A stretch of DNA of 64,000 nt from Ilumatobacteraceae bacterium (GCA_024643255.1 JAHENF010000007.1:1-64000); one strand, 5' to 3'; positions 9,452 to 17,795 are shown, counted from the first letter of the stretch. The notes: a model not told the origin generated them from the sequence alone. Program-made: numbers and translations.

Positions 9452-10044
9452 ACGCTCGTCGCCGCTCGCCGATCTCCGACGGCAGCCATCGCGAAGCGGA
9501 GTCCGATGAACGTCATGAGCACGCCCGTTGCGGCGGTTCGGTAGGGGCCGTCGATCGCGAGCTGCACGACGGGAAAGGCAAAGAAGCCGACCTGCGCGGC
9601 GCGGGCGAACGACCGGGTGATCGCGAACACCGCGAGCAACAGTGCAATCGTGATCGCGAACGGCAGCGGCGCGAACACGGCGGCGCCGCCGACGAAGGTG
9701 AGGATGCTGCGGCCGCCACGGAACCGTGCGAACACCGGGAAGGCATGGCCGACCATCGCGGCGCCGGTGCCGACGACGGCGAGGCCCCACACGCCCGGGG
9801 CGGCGACTGCCGTTCCGACCAGTGCGGCGATGGCGCCCTTGGCGACGTCGCCGATGAACACCGGCAAGGCCGCCCGCTTACCGAGCGTCTCGCGGGCGTT
9901 CCAGTACCCGGGGTTGCGGTCTCCGACCGAGCGCAGATCGACCCGGGCCCGGCGGGCGGCGACGAGGTTGGCGATCGGAATCGACCCGACCAGGTAGCCG
10001 ATCAGGATCGTGATCGCCACGTCGACGGCGGTCTCGGAGCTCAT
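9442..10044 (-). CDS. plsY: PlsY-like glycerol-3-phosphate acyltransferase
   Basis: Integral membrane acyl-phosphate:glycerol-3-phosphate acyltransferase, first step of phospholipid synthesis. The 200-residue protein has about five membrane segments with the PlsY loops: GYLVGSIPIANLV, GDRNPG, then GDVAKG, and GHAFPVF followed by RGGRS. The usual NPGATN motif reads NPGYWN, so the active-site loop is divergent. Start at 10044 (MSSET); an in-frame ATG at 10056 would add four residues. It lies between the carotenoid operon and the CrtA-like gene but on the opposite strand, so a link with carotenoids is not implied. Confidence 0.82.
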   Translation of the reverse strand: MSSETAVDVAITILIGYLVGSIPIANLVAARRARVDLRSVGDRNPGYWNARETLGKRAALPVFIGDVAKGAIAALVGTAVAAPGVWGLAVVGTGAAMVGHAFPVFARFRGGRSILTFVGGAAVFAPLPFAITIALLLAVFAITRSFARAAQVGFFAFPVVQLAIDGPYRTAATGVLMTFIGLRFAMAAVGDRRAATSVQP

Positions 10045-10065
10045 TGCTGACAGCATGACCGATGC

Positions 10066-10761
10066 ATGGCACGTATCGCGTCGTTCCACCTCATCCGTGA
10101 GCCGATGTGGAAGACCCCGCTCGCGCTGGCGCGGCTCGGCCTCGACCGGCCGCTTCTCCACCGGACGCCGGGCCTCGTCTTCTGGCGCCTGCTCGGCACC
10201 GGCTCCGGCGACGACACGGGCGGCGGCGCCGACTTGGCCCGCACCGCGGTGTTCGCCGTGTGGGAGCACGCAGACGCGCTCGACACGTTCATGGCGACGA
10301 GCCGCATCGCCGCTCGTTGGCAACGCGCCGAGGAGAGTTGGCACGTCCGGTTGCGCAGCATCGGCGGCCACGGCCTCTGGCGTGGCGTCGATCCGCTCGA
10401 CGACCTGGAGTTCGGATCGAGCGATGGACCGATCGCCGTGATCACGCGCGCCGACGTGCATCGCCACTCCTGGAGGGCATTCGGCAAGGCCAGCAGCCTC
10501 GTCGACGCCGAACTCCACACCGCACCGGGGCTGATCGACGTCGTCGGCATCGGTGAGGCTCCGGTCGGCCGGCTGGCGACCTTCAGCCTGTGGGACTCGT
10601 TGGCCGCGGCGCGATCGTTTGCCTATTCGATGCCCGACCACGTCGAGGTGATCCGTCGCACCCGCGACGAGAACTGGTACGCCGAAGAGCTGTTCGCACG
10701 CTTCGAGCCCTACGCATCATCGGGGACGTGGAACGGCCGCGACCCGCTGGACGGCCGCTAA
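10066..10761 (+). CDS. crtA: CrtA-like (spheroidene monooxygenase family) carotenoid oxygenase
   Basis: A 231-residue protein that matches the spheroidene monooxygenase pattern: FHLIREPMW at the N-terminus, HRTPGLVFWRLLGTGSG, VFAVWEH, then ITRADVHRHSWRAF, VVGIGEAPVGRLATFSLW, and the C-terminal block IRRTRDENWYAEELFARFEP. CrtA enzymes introduce a keto group at C-2 of acyclic carotenoids. It lies 21 nt from the divergent plsY start and only 600 bp from the carotenoid operon, which supports a carotenoid substrate. Cofactor residues cannot be judged by eye. Members of this family are best known from purple bacteria. Confidence 0.75.
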   Translation: MARIASFHLIREPMWKTPLALARLGLDRPLLHRTPGLVFWRLLGTGSGDDTGGGADLARTAVFAVWEHADALDTFMATSRIAARWQRAEESWHVRLRSIGGHGLWRGVDPLDDLEFGSSDGPIAVITRADVHRHSWRAFGKASSLVDAELHTAPGLIDVVGIGEAPVGRLATFSLWDSLAAARSFAYSMPDHVEVIRRTRDENWYAEELFARFEPYASSGTWNGRDPLDGR

Positions 10762-10783
10762 CCTCACCGGCTGCGCATTGCGC

Positions 10784-10859
<76 letters not shown>

Positions 10860-10860
10860 C

Positions 10861-10876
10861 GGGGCGAGCGAGCCCC
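10861..10876 (+). terminator. hairpin directly after tRNA-Thr
   Basis: GGGGC-gagcga-GCCCC stem-loop starting one base after the encoded CCA. Its position suggests a tRNA terminator or 3' processing boundary. No T-run follows. Confidence 0.45.
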
Positions 10877-10904
10877 TCGAAAGAGGAACTGTGCGTCATT
10901 CCGC

Positions 10905-11264
10905 GAGGCCACGAATGGTGACTTCAACGATGCCGACATCACCTTTGCCCAGGGCATGATCCCCCACCACCAGCAGGCGGTCGAGATGGCTGCCCTCGCA
11001 CTGGCGCCCACTGCCGGGGCCAGCCCCGAGATCCAGGCCCTGGCGACTGCTATCCAGGCCGCGCAGGGTCCCGAGATCGAACTGATGAGCTCGTGGCTCC
11101 AGGCCTGGGGCCAGCCGCTCGACATGCCCGGCATGGAAGGCATGGACGACATGGCGGGCATGGACGGAATGGACGGGATGATGTCGGCCGAGGACATGGC
11201 GTCGCTGGCGACATTGACCGGCGCCGAGTTCGACACCATGTGGGCCCAGATGATGATCGAACAC
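10905..11264 (+). pseudogene. DUF305 gene remnant, both ends missing
   Basis: In this frame the sequence encodes a clear DUF305 domain: FNDADITFAQGMIPHHQQAVEMA, then IQAAQGPEIELM, a Met/Gly/Asp-rich segment, MSAEDMASLA and FDTMWAQMMIEH. DUF305 proteins are secreted, metal-associated helical bundles. The frame runs back into the tRNA without a signal peptide or plausible start. At MMIEH, where the family continues with HHxGAI and a second helical repeat, homology stops. The next bases continue in a different frame as CopD. I read this as a gene truncated at both ends. Confidence 0.75.
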
Positions 11265-11281
11265 CCGATCGGTCGTCACGT

Positions 11282-11815
11282 CTCGCGTTCGTCGGTGTCG
11301 GGTTCGCGGTCATCTCGTTCTGGTTCGACGGCCACACAGTCACCAAGGGCCTGCGCCCCCTCCACGCGCTCGCCAACAGCGTGCACGTCATCGCCGGCGC
11401 GGTGTGGGTCGGCGGGGTCGTCACCATGGCGGCCGTGTTGTGGTTGCGCCATCGCCGCCATCGCCGCCATCGCCAGACCATGGCGCTCGACATGGTGGTG
11501 CGGTTCTCCACGGTGGCCGGCGCCGCGCTCGGCGCGGTGGTCGTCGCCGGACTCCTCATGGCCGTGTCGATTCTCGACTCCGTGGGCGAGCTGACCTCCA
11601 CCGAATGGGGCCAGACGTTCCTGTCCGCCGCCGCCGCCGCCGGCACCGCCATGCTCATCGGTGCCTACAACCATTTCCGGCTCATGCCGGCCCTCGAGTC
11701 CGACCCCAACGACGAGGCGCTGCATCAGTCCGTACGTTCGACGGTGACCGCCGAGGCCATCATCCTCGCGTTCGTGGTCGTCGTCACGGCCTGGCTCGTC
11801 GCCGCCGCGTCCTGA
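11282..11815 (+). pseudogene. CopD-domain remnant (copper resistance/export), 5' truncated
   Basis: This frame encodes the C-terminal membrane part of a CopD-type copper protein: a TM segment, FDGHTVTKG, ANSVHVIAGAVWVGGV, a His/Arg-rich loop, RFSTVAGAAL, a long TM helix, then NHFRLMP and a final TM helix to the stop at 11815. The N-terminal membrane helices (and the CopC domain often fused to CopD) are absent, and no start codon with a ribosome-binding site precedes the homology. It abuts the DUF305 fragment in another frame, as though a deletion joined two copper-related genes. Confidence 0.7.
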
Positions 11816-11819
11816 TGTC

Positions 11820-11945
11820 GTGAACCGGAACGGACGGAAGTTCGACGTGATCGACGAGCTGTACGCACCCGACTCTGTCGTCGCCGTGCATCTCCGGATC
11901 ACCGGCACCCAGCTCGGCGCGTGGAGACCGACACCACCGACCTGA
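11820..11945 (+). pseudogene. possible SnoaL/ester-cyclase-like fragment
   Basis: A 41-codon frame reading FDVIDELYAPDSVVAVHLRI followed by TGTQLGAW. The first part resembles the start and the second the core of NTF2-like polyketide/ester cyclases, as if an internal piece were lost. Very short and weak. The remaining sequence to 12061 shows nothing recognisable. Confidence 0.25.
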
Positions 11946-12061
11946 ATCTGCAGCGCGGCGGCCGCCGCACCCGATCGCACTCGCCGTGATCATCGTGACG
12001 GCGGTCGCGGCGATGAACCGAAACGGGTTCCCGACGCGACAGTCCGACGGGGGTATCGACC

Positions 12062-12847
12062 ATGGCCAGGATCATCGACGACAAGCCATCCACGACGATC
12101 AAGGATCGCGCGAAATCCACGGTCGATTCGGTGCAGGGCAGCCAGGCCTGGAGCTCGATCTTCCGACCCGGTTCGATCTTCCGCAAGGGCTACACCGACA
12201 GCCCGCGCAACCGCAGCTACGTGATCATGAACTCGGTGCTCTACCACCTGCACCCGGTCAAGGTGAAGCGTCACGCCGTCAAGGTCAGCTACACGCTGTG
12301 CCTGGGCGGACTCAGCTTCTTCCTGTTCATCCTGTTGACCGTGACGGGCATCTTCCTGATGTTCTTCTACCGACCCGAAACCACCGCGGCCTGGAACGAC
12401 ATCCAGAACCTGCAGACCTCGATCACGTTCGGCCAGCTGGTGCGCAACATGCACCGATGGGGCGCCCACCTGATGGTGCTGACCGTCTTCTTGCACATGG
12501 CGCGTGTCTTCTATCACGGCGCGTACAAGCCGCCTCGCGAGTTCAATTGGGTGATCGGCGTCATTCTGCTGACGCTCACGATCGGGCTCTCCTTCACCGG
12601 CTACCTGTTGCCGTGGGACCAGTTGGCGCTCTGGGCCGTCACGGTCGGCGGGAACATGGCCGGCTACACGCCGGTCTTCGGCCAGGAGGTCAGATTCGTC
12701 CTCCTCGACGGTGCCGAGATCGGCCCGAACACGCTGTTGCGCTGGTACGTGTTGCACGTCTTGTTCCTGCCGTTCGTGATCGTGATCTTCATGGCGATCC
12801 ACTTCTGGCGTGTCCGCAAGGACGGCGGCATCTCCGGCCCACTCTGA
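12062..12847 (+). CDS. cytochrome b N-terminal half (b6/QcrB-like), orphan
   Basis: A 261-residue membrane protein with four core helices and the four heme-ligand histidines of a quinol-cytochrome c reductase cytochrome b: the first pair in NMHRWGAH and FLHMAR, the second in WYVLHVLF and MAIHFW, with the wider second spacing seen in b6-type proteins. GYLLPWDQ matches the family turn. It ends at RVRKDGGISGPL without the C-terminal half that carries the Qo-site PEWY motif. No subunit IV, Rieske protein or cytochrome c gene is adjacent. It could pair with subunits encoded elsewhere, or be a leftover of the rearrangement upstream. Confidence 0.85.
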   Translation: MARIIDDKPSTTIKDRAKSTVDSVQGSQAWSSIFRPGSIFRKGYTDSPRNRSYVIMNSVLYHLHPVKVKRHAVKVSYTLCLGGLSFFLFILLTVTGIFLMFFYRPETTAAWNDIQNLQTSITFGQLVRNMHRWGAHLMVLTVFLHMARVFYHGAYKPPREFNWVIGVILLTLTIGLSFTGYLLPWDQLALWAVTVGGNMAGYTPVFGQEVRFVLLDGAEIGPNTLLRWYVLHVLFLPFVIVIFMAIHFWRVRKDGGISGPL

Positions 12848-12925
12848 GCCCGCACTCCGCCACCGTTGCTTGCGGAGCGAACCAAGCTGCGGCGAGCAGC
12901 GGGACGGCTGTGCCTAGTCTCTGCG

Positions 12926-14194
12926 ATGGTCCAGGTTGCGGTTGCGCCGCTCCCACCGCTCGACGAGCACTCGCTGTTCGTCTTCTGGTGCCAGTTGCTG
13001 ATCGTGCTCCTGCTCGCCAGGGCCGGTGGCTATGTCGCTCGCCGCGTCGGAATGCCCCGGGTGATCGGTGAACTGCTCGCCGGCGTCGCCCTCGGGCCGT
13101 CGCTGCTCGGACAGGTCTGGCCGGCGGCCTTCGAGTGGCTGTTCCCCGCCAACCAGCGCCAAGCCGGGCTGCTGCTCGGGTTGGCATGGATCGGCATCGT
13201 GTTCCTGCTGGGGATCACGGGGGCCGACATCGACACCTCGATGATCCGGCGCCAAGGTCGAGCCGCGACCACGGCGACCGTCGGGAGTCTGATGATCCCA
13301 CTCGGAGTCGGAGCGCTCGTGGGGTCCCAACTTCCCGGCGAGTTCCTCGGCGACGCCGCCCGCACCGTGTTCGTCATGTTCTTCGCCGTTGCCTTCGCGA
13401 TCTCCTCGCTGCCGGTCGCCGCGCGCATCCTCAGCGATCTCGGGTTGATGCACCGGCCGGTGGCGCACCTCGCCCTCGGTGTCGCCACCGTCAACGACAT
13501 CGTCGGCTGGCTGCTGCTCGGCGTGGTCGTGGGCGTCGCCGAATCCGGCACCGTCGAGCCGGGCCCGACGGTCGTCGCTGTCGGTGTGGTGCTCAGCACG
13601 AGTTTCATCGTCTTGCGGTACGGACCGCGTTTCCTCGACCGGGTCGGCACGGAGCTCGAGCGCCGCTCCGGTGGCCAGGCCGCCGAGATCAGCATCCTCA
13701 CGCTCACCGTCGTCGCCGTCGGCGCGATCACCCACGCCGCCGGGATCGAAGTCGTGATCGGCGCATTCATCGCAGGGATCGCCATCGGAGGGAGTCGACT
13801 CCGTCACGGCAGTGGCTTCGCAGCGCTCGAAGCGGTGACCAATGGGATCTTCGCCCCGCTGTTCTTCGCCATCGCAGGAATCCGGGTCGACCTCACCGAG
13901 CTCGCCGACAGGTCGGTTGCCACGTGGGCGGTGATCGTCACGCTCGCGGCCACCGCCGCCAAGCTCGCCGGCTCCTACGGCGGTGGACGACTCGGCGGTC
14001 TCGACCACCGCGACTCACTCGGGCTCGGGGCATCGCTCAACGCGCGCGGCGCGCTCGAGATCGTCGTCGCCACCGTCGGCCTCTCGCTCGAGGTCATCGG
14101 GCCGACCGCCTACACCGTGATCGTCGTCATGGCGCTCGTCACGACCGCGCTCACCGGACCGATGCTCGAGGTGATCTACCGCGCACCACACTGA
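12926..14194 (+). CDS. cation/proton antiporter, CPA2 (KefB/NhaS) type
   Basis: Multipass exchanger of about 12 helices (422 residues) with the Na_H_Exchanger pattern: GMPRVIGELLAGVALGPS, FLLGITGADIDTSMI, VAFAISSLPVAARILSDLG, VNDIVGWLLL (the ND pair corresponds to the ion-binding acidic position), GIEVVIGAFIAGI and a final LNARGALEIVVA. The ATG at 12926 starts immediately before the first hydrophobic region; an upstream in-frame ATG at 12866 would add a charged tail without homology. No RCK/TrkA domain follows. Ion specificity (Na+, K+) is not visible. Confidence 0.88.
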   Translation: MVQVAVAPLPPLDEHSLFVFWCQLLIVLLLARAGGYVARRVGMPRVIGELLAGVALGPSLLGQVWPAAFEWLFPANQRQAGLLLGLAWIGIVFLLGITGADIDTSMIRRQGRAATTATVGSLMIPLGVGALVGSQLPGEFLGDAARTVFVMFFAVAFAISSLPVAARILSDLGLMHRPVAHLALGVATVNDIVGWLLLGVVVGVAESGTVEPGPTVVAVGVVLSTSFIVLRYGPRFLDRVGTELERRSGGQAAEISILTLTVVAVGAITHAAGIEVVIGAFIAGIAIGGSRLRHGSGFAALEAVTNGIFAPLFFAIAGIRVDLTELADRSVATWAVIVTLAATAAKLAGSYGGGRLGGLDHRDSLGLGASLNARGALEIVVATVGLSLEVIGPTAYTVIVVMALVTTALTGPMLEVIYRAPH

Positions 14195-14325
14195 TCGGCT
14201 CGCGACGGCACATCAATGCCCGCTGTGTGTCAGCTGAGCGGTTTCGTAGAACCGATGGGCGCTCACGTCGGTGGGCTCCGAGGATGCGAGACTTGCCCCG
14301 TGCCTGCCACGACCGGTGATCGACG

Positions 14326-15021
14326 GTGAACACGAGTGCCACCGTGCTCGTCGTCGACGACGAACCGTCGCTCGTCGACGCCGTCGCCACCGCGCTGCGC
14401 TACGAGGGCTTCGACGTCAGCGAGGCGACGACAGGTCGAGCCGGTCTTGCTGCCGCCCAGGAAGGCGGAGTCGATCTGATCGTGCTCGACGTCATGTTGC
14501 CCGACCTCGACGGGTTCACGATCGCGGAACGCCTGCGCAGCACCGGCAACACCACCCCGGTGCTGTTCCTGACCGCGCGCGACAGCCTCGACGACAAGGC
14601 GGCCGGATTCGCCGCCGGCGCGGACGACTACCTCACCAAACCGTTCTCGCTCGCCGAACTCGTGATGCGCGTGAAGGCCATTCTCCGGCGAGCCACATCG
14701 GATGAACCATCGGACGCGACACTCCGGTTCGCCGACGTCGAGCTCGATCCCGATGCGCACTCGGTCCGGCGCGCCGGGCACGCGATCGATCTGACCGCCA
14801 CCGAGTTCTCGGTGCTGAAGTTCTTCATGGAGAACCCCGCCCGGGTGCTGTCGAAAGCGCAGATCCTCGACCACGTCTGGCACTACGACTTCGCCGGCGA
14901 CTCGAACATCTGCGAGACATACGTCAGCTATCTGCGAAAGAAACTCAACGAGTACGGGCCTCCCTTGATCCACACGGTCCGCCTCGTCGGATACGTCTTG
15001 CGCGACCCAGCTCAGGCCTGA
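14326..15021 (+). CDS. OmpR-family response regulator
   Basis: Two-domain regulator of 231 residues: a receiver domain with the acidic pair D11/D12, phospho-acceptor D55 in LIVLDVMLPD, and the KPF lysine; then a winged-helix DNA-binding domain from about residue 130 (LTATEFSVLKFF, ILDHVWHYDF, ETYVSYLRKK, TVRLVGYVL). GTG start. It is followed two bases later by its histidine kinase and then by a reductase/FMN/ApbE set, so it probably controls that operon. The signal is unknown. Confidence 0.93.
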   Translation: MNTSATVLVVDDEPSLVDAVATALRYEGFDVSEATTGRAGLAAAQEGGVDLIVLDVMLPDLDGFTIAERLRSTGNTTPVLFLTARDSLDDKAAGFAAGADDYLTKPFSLAELVMRVKAILRRATSDEPSDATLRFADVELDPDAHSVRRAGHAIDLTATEFSVLKFFMENPARVLSKAQILDHVWHYDFAGDSNICETYVSYLRKKLNEYGPPLIHTVRLVGYVLRDPAQA

Positions 15022-15023
15022 CG

Positions 15024-16433
15024 ATGTCGTTGCGCGTGCGACTGCTGATCGCGACGGGTGTCGCCGTGCTCTGCGGGCTGATCGTGGTCGACGTGATCAC
15101 GTTCTCGGTCGTGACGCGCTCGCTCGTCCAACAGGTCGACGACACGCTGCAACGCGCCCATGCCCCCATCGAGCAGGTCGCCCGGTCGCGCGACACCGAC
15201 GATCGACAGGCGATTCCCGCGATCGCTCCCGGCCTCTTCGTGTCGATCGTCGACGTCGACGGCACGGAGTTGATGACTGCGCCCGCGATCGAGCCCGGGC
15301 GTGAGCAGGACGTCGTCGACATCTCGACGATCGACCTGAGCAAGCGCGCCCAGACCGTCTCGGCAATCGACGGTGATGCCATCCGTCTCCGCATCGACCG
15401 ACTCGGCGACGGCACGACCCTCGTCGTCGGGCAGTCGCTGCATCGAGTCGACGAAACCCGGCGGCAGCTCGTCGCTGTCCTGCTCTTCGGCAGCCTCGCC
15501 GCGATCGCGGCGGCGGTGGCGCTCGCCTGGTGGCTCGTCGGAGCCGGCCTTCGGCCGCTGCGCCGCGTCGAGGCGAGCGCCGCGGCGATCACCGACAGCG
15601 ACCTGGATCTCCGCGTGCCGGGCGCCGACCAGCCGACCGAGGTCGGCAATCTCGCCGCCGCCCTCAACGAGATGCTCGACCGTCTCCAGCTGTCGAGCGA
15701 CGAGCGCGAGCAGACGCTGTCGGAACTGCGCGCGTCCGAATCACGCATGCGCCGGTTCGTCGCTGATGCATCGCACGAACTCCGAACCCCGATCGCCGCG
15801 ACCGCCGCCTATGCCGAACTCTTCGAGCAGGGCGCCCGTGACCATCCGGCGGATCTCGATCGCGCCATGTCGGGTATCCGGCGCGAGACGAGCAGGATGG
15901 CCGGACTCGTCGACGACCTGCTCCTGCTCGCCCGACTCGACGAACACCGACCGCTCGCCGACGAGTCCGTCGACCTCACCGAGCTGGTCTTCGCGGCGAT
16001 CGACGCCGCGAAGACCGTCGATCCCGCACGTCCGATCCGCGTCAGGATCCACGACGTCGTCAGCGTTCGGGGCGACGCCGGACGGCTGCGCCAGGTGGTC
16101 GACAACCTGCTGGCCAACGTCCGTGCCCACACACCGCTGGACACCGCATTCGAGGTCGAACTGTCGACCGACGCAGACGCCGCCGTGCTCACCGTCACCG
16201 ACGCCGGGCCGGGCGTGGCACCTGCCGATCTCGACCATCTCTTCGACCGCTTCTACCGAGTCGACGATGCTCGCGCTCGCAGCACGGGCGGTTCGGGGCT
16301 CGGTCTCGCGATCGTCGATGCCATCATCCGGGCCCACAACGGGTCGATCACCGCTCGCAACGTCGAACCGCACGGCCTCGCACTGATCGTGCGCCTGCCC
16401 TTCGACCCGCCCGACCCCGAGGAGGTCCCATGA
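15024..16433 (+). CDS. membrane sensor histidine kinase
   Basis: A 469-residue kinase: N-terminal TM helix (about 8-30), an extracytoplasmic sensor loop of about 120 residues rich in Asp, a second TM helix (about 150-172), HAMP, HisKA with H251 in DASHELRTP, and HATPase with N (DNLLAN), G1 (DAGPGV) and G2 (GSGLGLAIV) boxes. The ATGA overlap with the following ferric-reductase-like gene couples sensing directly to that membrane redox protein. The periplasmic loop resembles no ligand-binding domain I recognise. Confidence 0.93.
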   Translation: MSLRVRLLIATGVAVLCGLIVVDVITFSVVTRSLVQQVDDTLQRAHAPIEQVARSRDTDDRQAIPAIAPGLFVSIVDVDGTELMTAPAIEPGREQDVVDISTIDLSKRAQTVSAIDGDAIRLRIDRLGDGTTLVVGQSLHRVDETRRQLVAVLLFGSLAAIAAAVALAWWLVGAGLRPLRRVEASAAAITDSDLDLRVPGADQPTEVGNLAAALNEMLDRLQLSSDEREQTLSELRASESRMRRFVADASHELRTPIAATAAYAELFEQGARDHPADLDRAMSGIRRETSRMAGLVDDLLLLARLDEHRPLADESVDLTELVFAAIDAAKTVDPARPIRVRIHDVVSVRGDAGRLRQVVDNLLANVRAHTPLDTAFEVELSTDADAAVLTVTDAGPGVAPADLDHLFDRFYRVDDARARSTGGSGLGLAIVDAIIRAHNGSITARNVEPHGLALIVRLPFDPPDPEEVP

Positions 16434-16960
16434 CCCAATGGATGTACTACCTGAGCCGATCGACCGGCATCGTCGCGTTGCTGCTGATCGTCGCGTCGTT
16501 GCTCTGGGGTTTTCTGTTCTCCTCACGGGCCACCGGCAAGCGCCTCCGGCCCAACTGGTGGCTCGACCTGCACAACTGGTTGGGAGGCCTCGCGCTCGTG
16601 TTCACCGGCCTGCACCTCGCCACCGTGTGGCTCAACAGCGACTCGGGCATCGGACTCGTACAGATCTTCGTGCCCCAGACCGCGACGTTCAACGCCTGGG
16701 CGATCACCTGGGGCGTGATCGCGACGTACGTGATGGCAGCTGCGGTCTTCACGACATGGCCCCGACGATGGAAGAACCGTCGTTGGTGGCGCGTCGTCCA
16801 CGTCAGCACCGTCGCCGGGACCGCACTCGCGTTCCTGCACTCGTACCAATCGGGCAGCGACGCATCCCAGACCTGGTTCCAGGCGCTGTTGGTGGTCGCG
16901 GCCGGCATCGCCACCTATGGGCTCGGACTGCGCCTGTCGACGCTGCGCCGCGCCGACTGA
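16430..16960 (+). CDS. ferric-reductase-like heme membrane protein
   Basis: A 176-residue protein with about five TM helices and two His-bearing helix pairs, LHNWLGGLALVFTGLHLA and VHVSTVAGTALAFLHS, the arrangement that ligates b hemes in ferric-reductase-like/YedZ-type proteins. It is expected to pass electrons across the membrane. Start overlaps the histidine kinase stop (ATGA). There is no cytosolic NAD(P)H/FAD domain, so an electron donor must come from elsewhere. The neighbouring FMN-binding protein is the plausible acceptor outside. Confidence 0.8.
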   Translation: MTQWMYYLSRSTGIVALLLIVASLLWGFLFSSRATGKRLRPNWWLDLHNWLGGLALVFTGLHLATVWLNSDSGIGLVQIFVPQTATFNAWAITWGVIATYVMAAAVFTTWPRRWKNRRWWRVVHVSTVAGTALAFLHSYQSGSDASQTWFQALLVVAAGIATYGLGLRLSTLRRAD

Positions 16961-17024
16961 AATTCTCAGCGGGCACACAGCTCGGTCTCACCCGAATCAG
17001 AGAGTGGCCTGGCTTGATGGACAC

Positions 17025-17795
17025 ATGGACAGCGACCCGCTCATCCGCAAGCAACTCGACGCCGAACTCGCAGCTCGTCTCCAGCGAGTGACCGCACGCA
17101 CTTCTCGGACCACACCGCCCACCGCCCCGCCCACCAACCGGCCGGCCCCATCTGCCCGGACCACCTCCCCGCGGATCGCTTCCTCGCCGCCTCCCCCGCC
17201 ACCTCCCGGCGCCGGCCCGGCGAGGAAGAAGCGACGCCACCCGGCGCGCCACTCCCGCAGCGCGGCCTTGGCGCTCAGCTTCGTCACCACGACCGGACTC
17301 GCCTACGCCTTCGCCGCGACCAACAACAGCGCATCGGCGACCATCACGGCGCCGGCAGGGTTGGTGGGTTCATCGCAGCCCGTCGCCGCTGCGGCCACCA
17401 CGGCAGCGCCGAACACGACCGCCCCGGCCGCAACCACGGCACCGACGACGGCACCGGCCACCACCGCGCCGGCGACGACAGCGCCGCCGGCCACGCCGAC
17501 CGTCGTGAACGGAGCATCGGTCCGCAACCGGTACGGCAACGTCCAGGTCCAGGCGACGTTCGCCGCCGACGGGACGCTGACCAACGTCGACGTCCTCGAG
17601 GCCCCGTCGCGAGACGGCCAGAGCGTCCAGATCAACAACTATGCGGTCCCCCGCCTGAACAGCGAAGCCCTCACCGCTCAGAGCGCCAACGTCAACACGA
17701 TTTCAGGAGCGACCTACACCTCGATCGGGTACGCACAGTCGCTCCAGTCGGCGATCGACGTCGCACGGGCGAACGGCCTCACCGCCATCTCGTGA
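17025..17795 (+). CDS. membrane-anchored FMN-binding-domain protein
   Basis: 256 residues: a charged N-terminus with a Pro-rich stretch, one TM helix (about 85-105), a Thr/Ala/Pro-rich linker (about 120-165, built of TTAPA-like repeats) and a C-terminal FMN-binding domain. The flavinylation motif is NTISGATYTS, in which T230 of SGAT should receive FMN through a phosphoester bond. The start at 17025 (MDSD) is the first ATG after the preceding gene. The ApbE transferase needed for this modification is the next gene, overlapping by 4 nt, which strongly supports covalent flavin. Predicted location: outer face of the membrane. Confidence 0.88.
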   Translation: MDSDPLIRKQLDAELAARLQRVTARTSRTTPPTAPPTNRPAPSARTTSPRIASSPPPPPPPGAGPARKKRRHPARHSRSAALALSFVTTTGLAYAFAATNNSASATITAPAGLVGSSQPVAAAATTAAPNTTAPAATTAPTTAPATTAPATTAPPATPTVVNGASVRNRYGNVQVQATFAADGTLTNVDVLEAPSRDGQSVQINNYAVPRLNSEALTAQSANVNTISGATYTSIGYAQSLQSAIDVARANGLTAIS

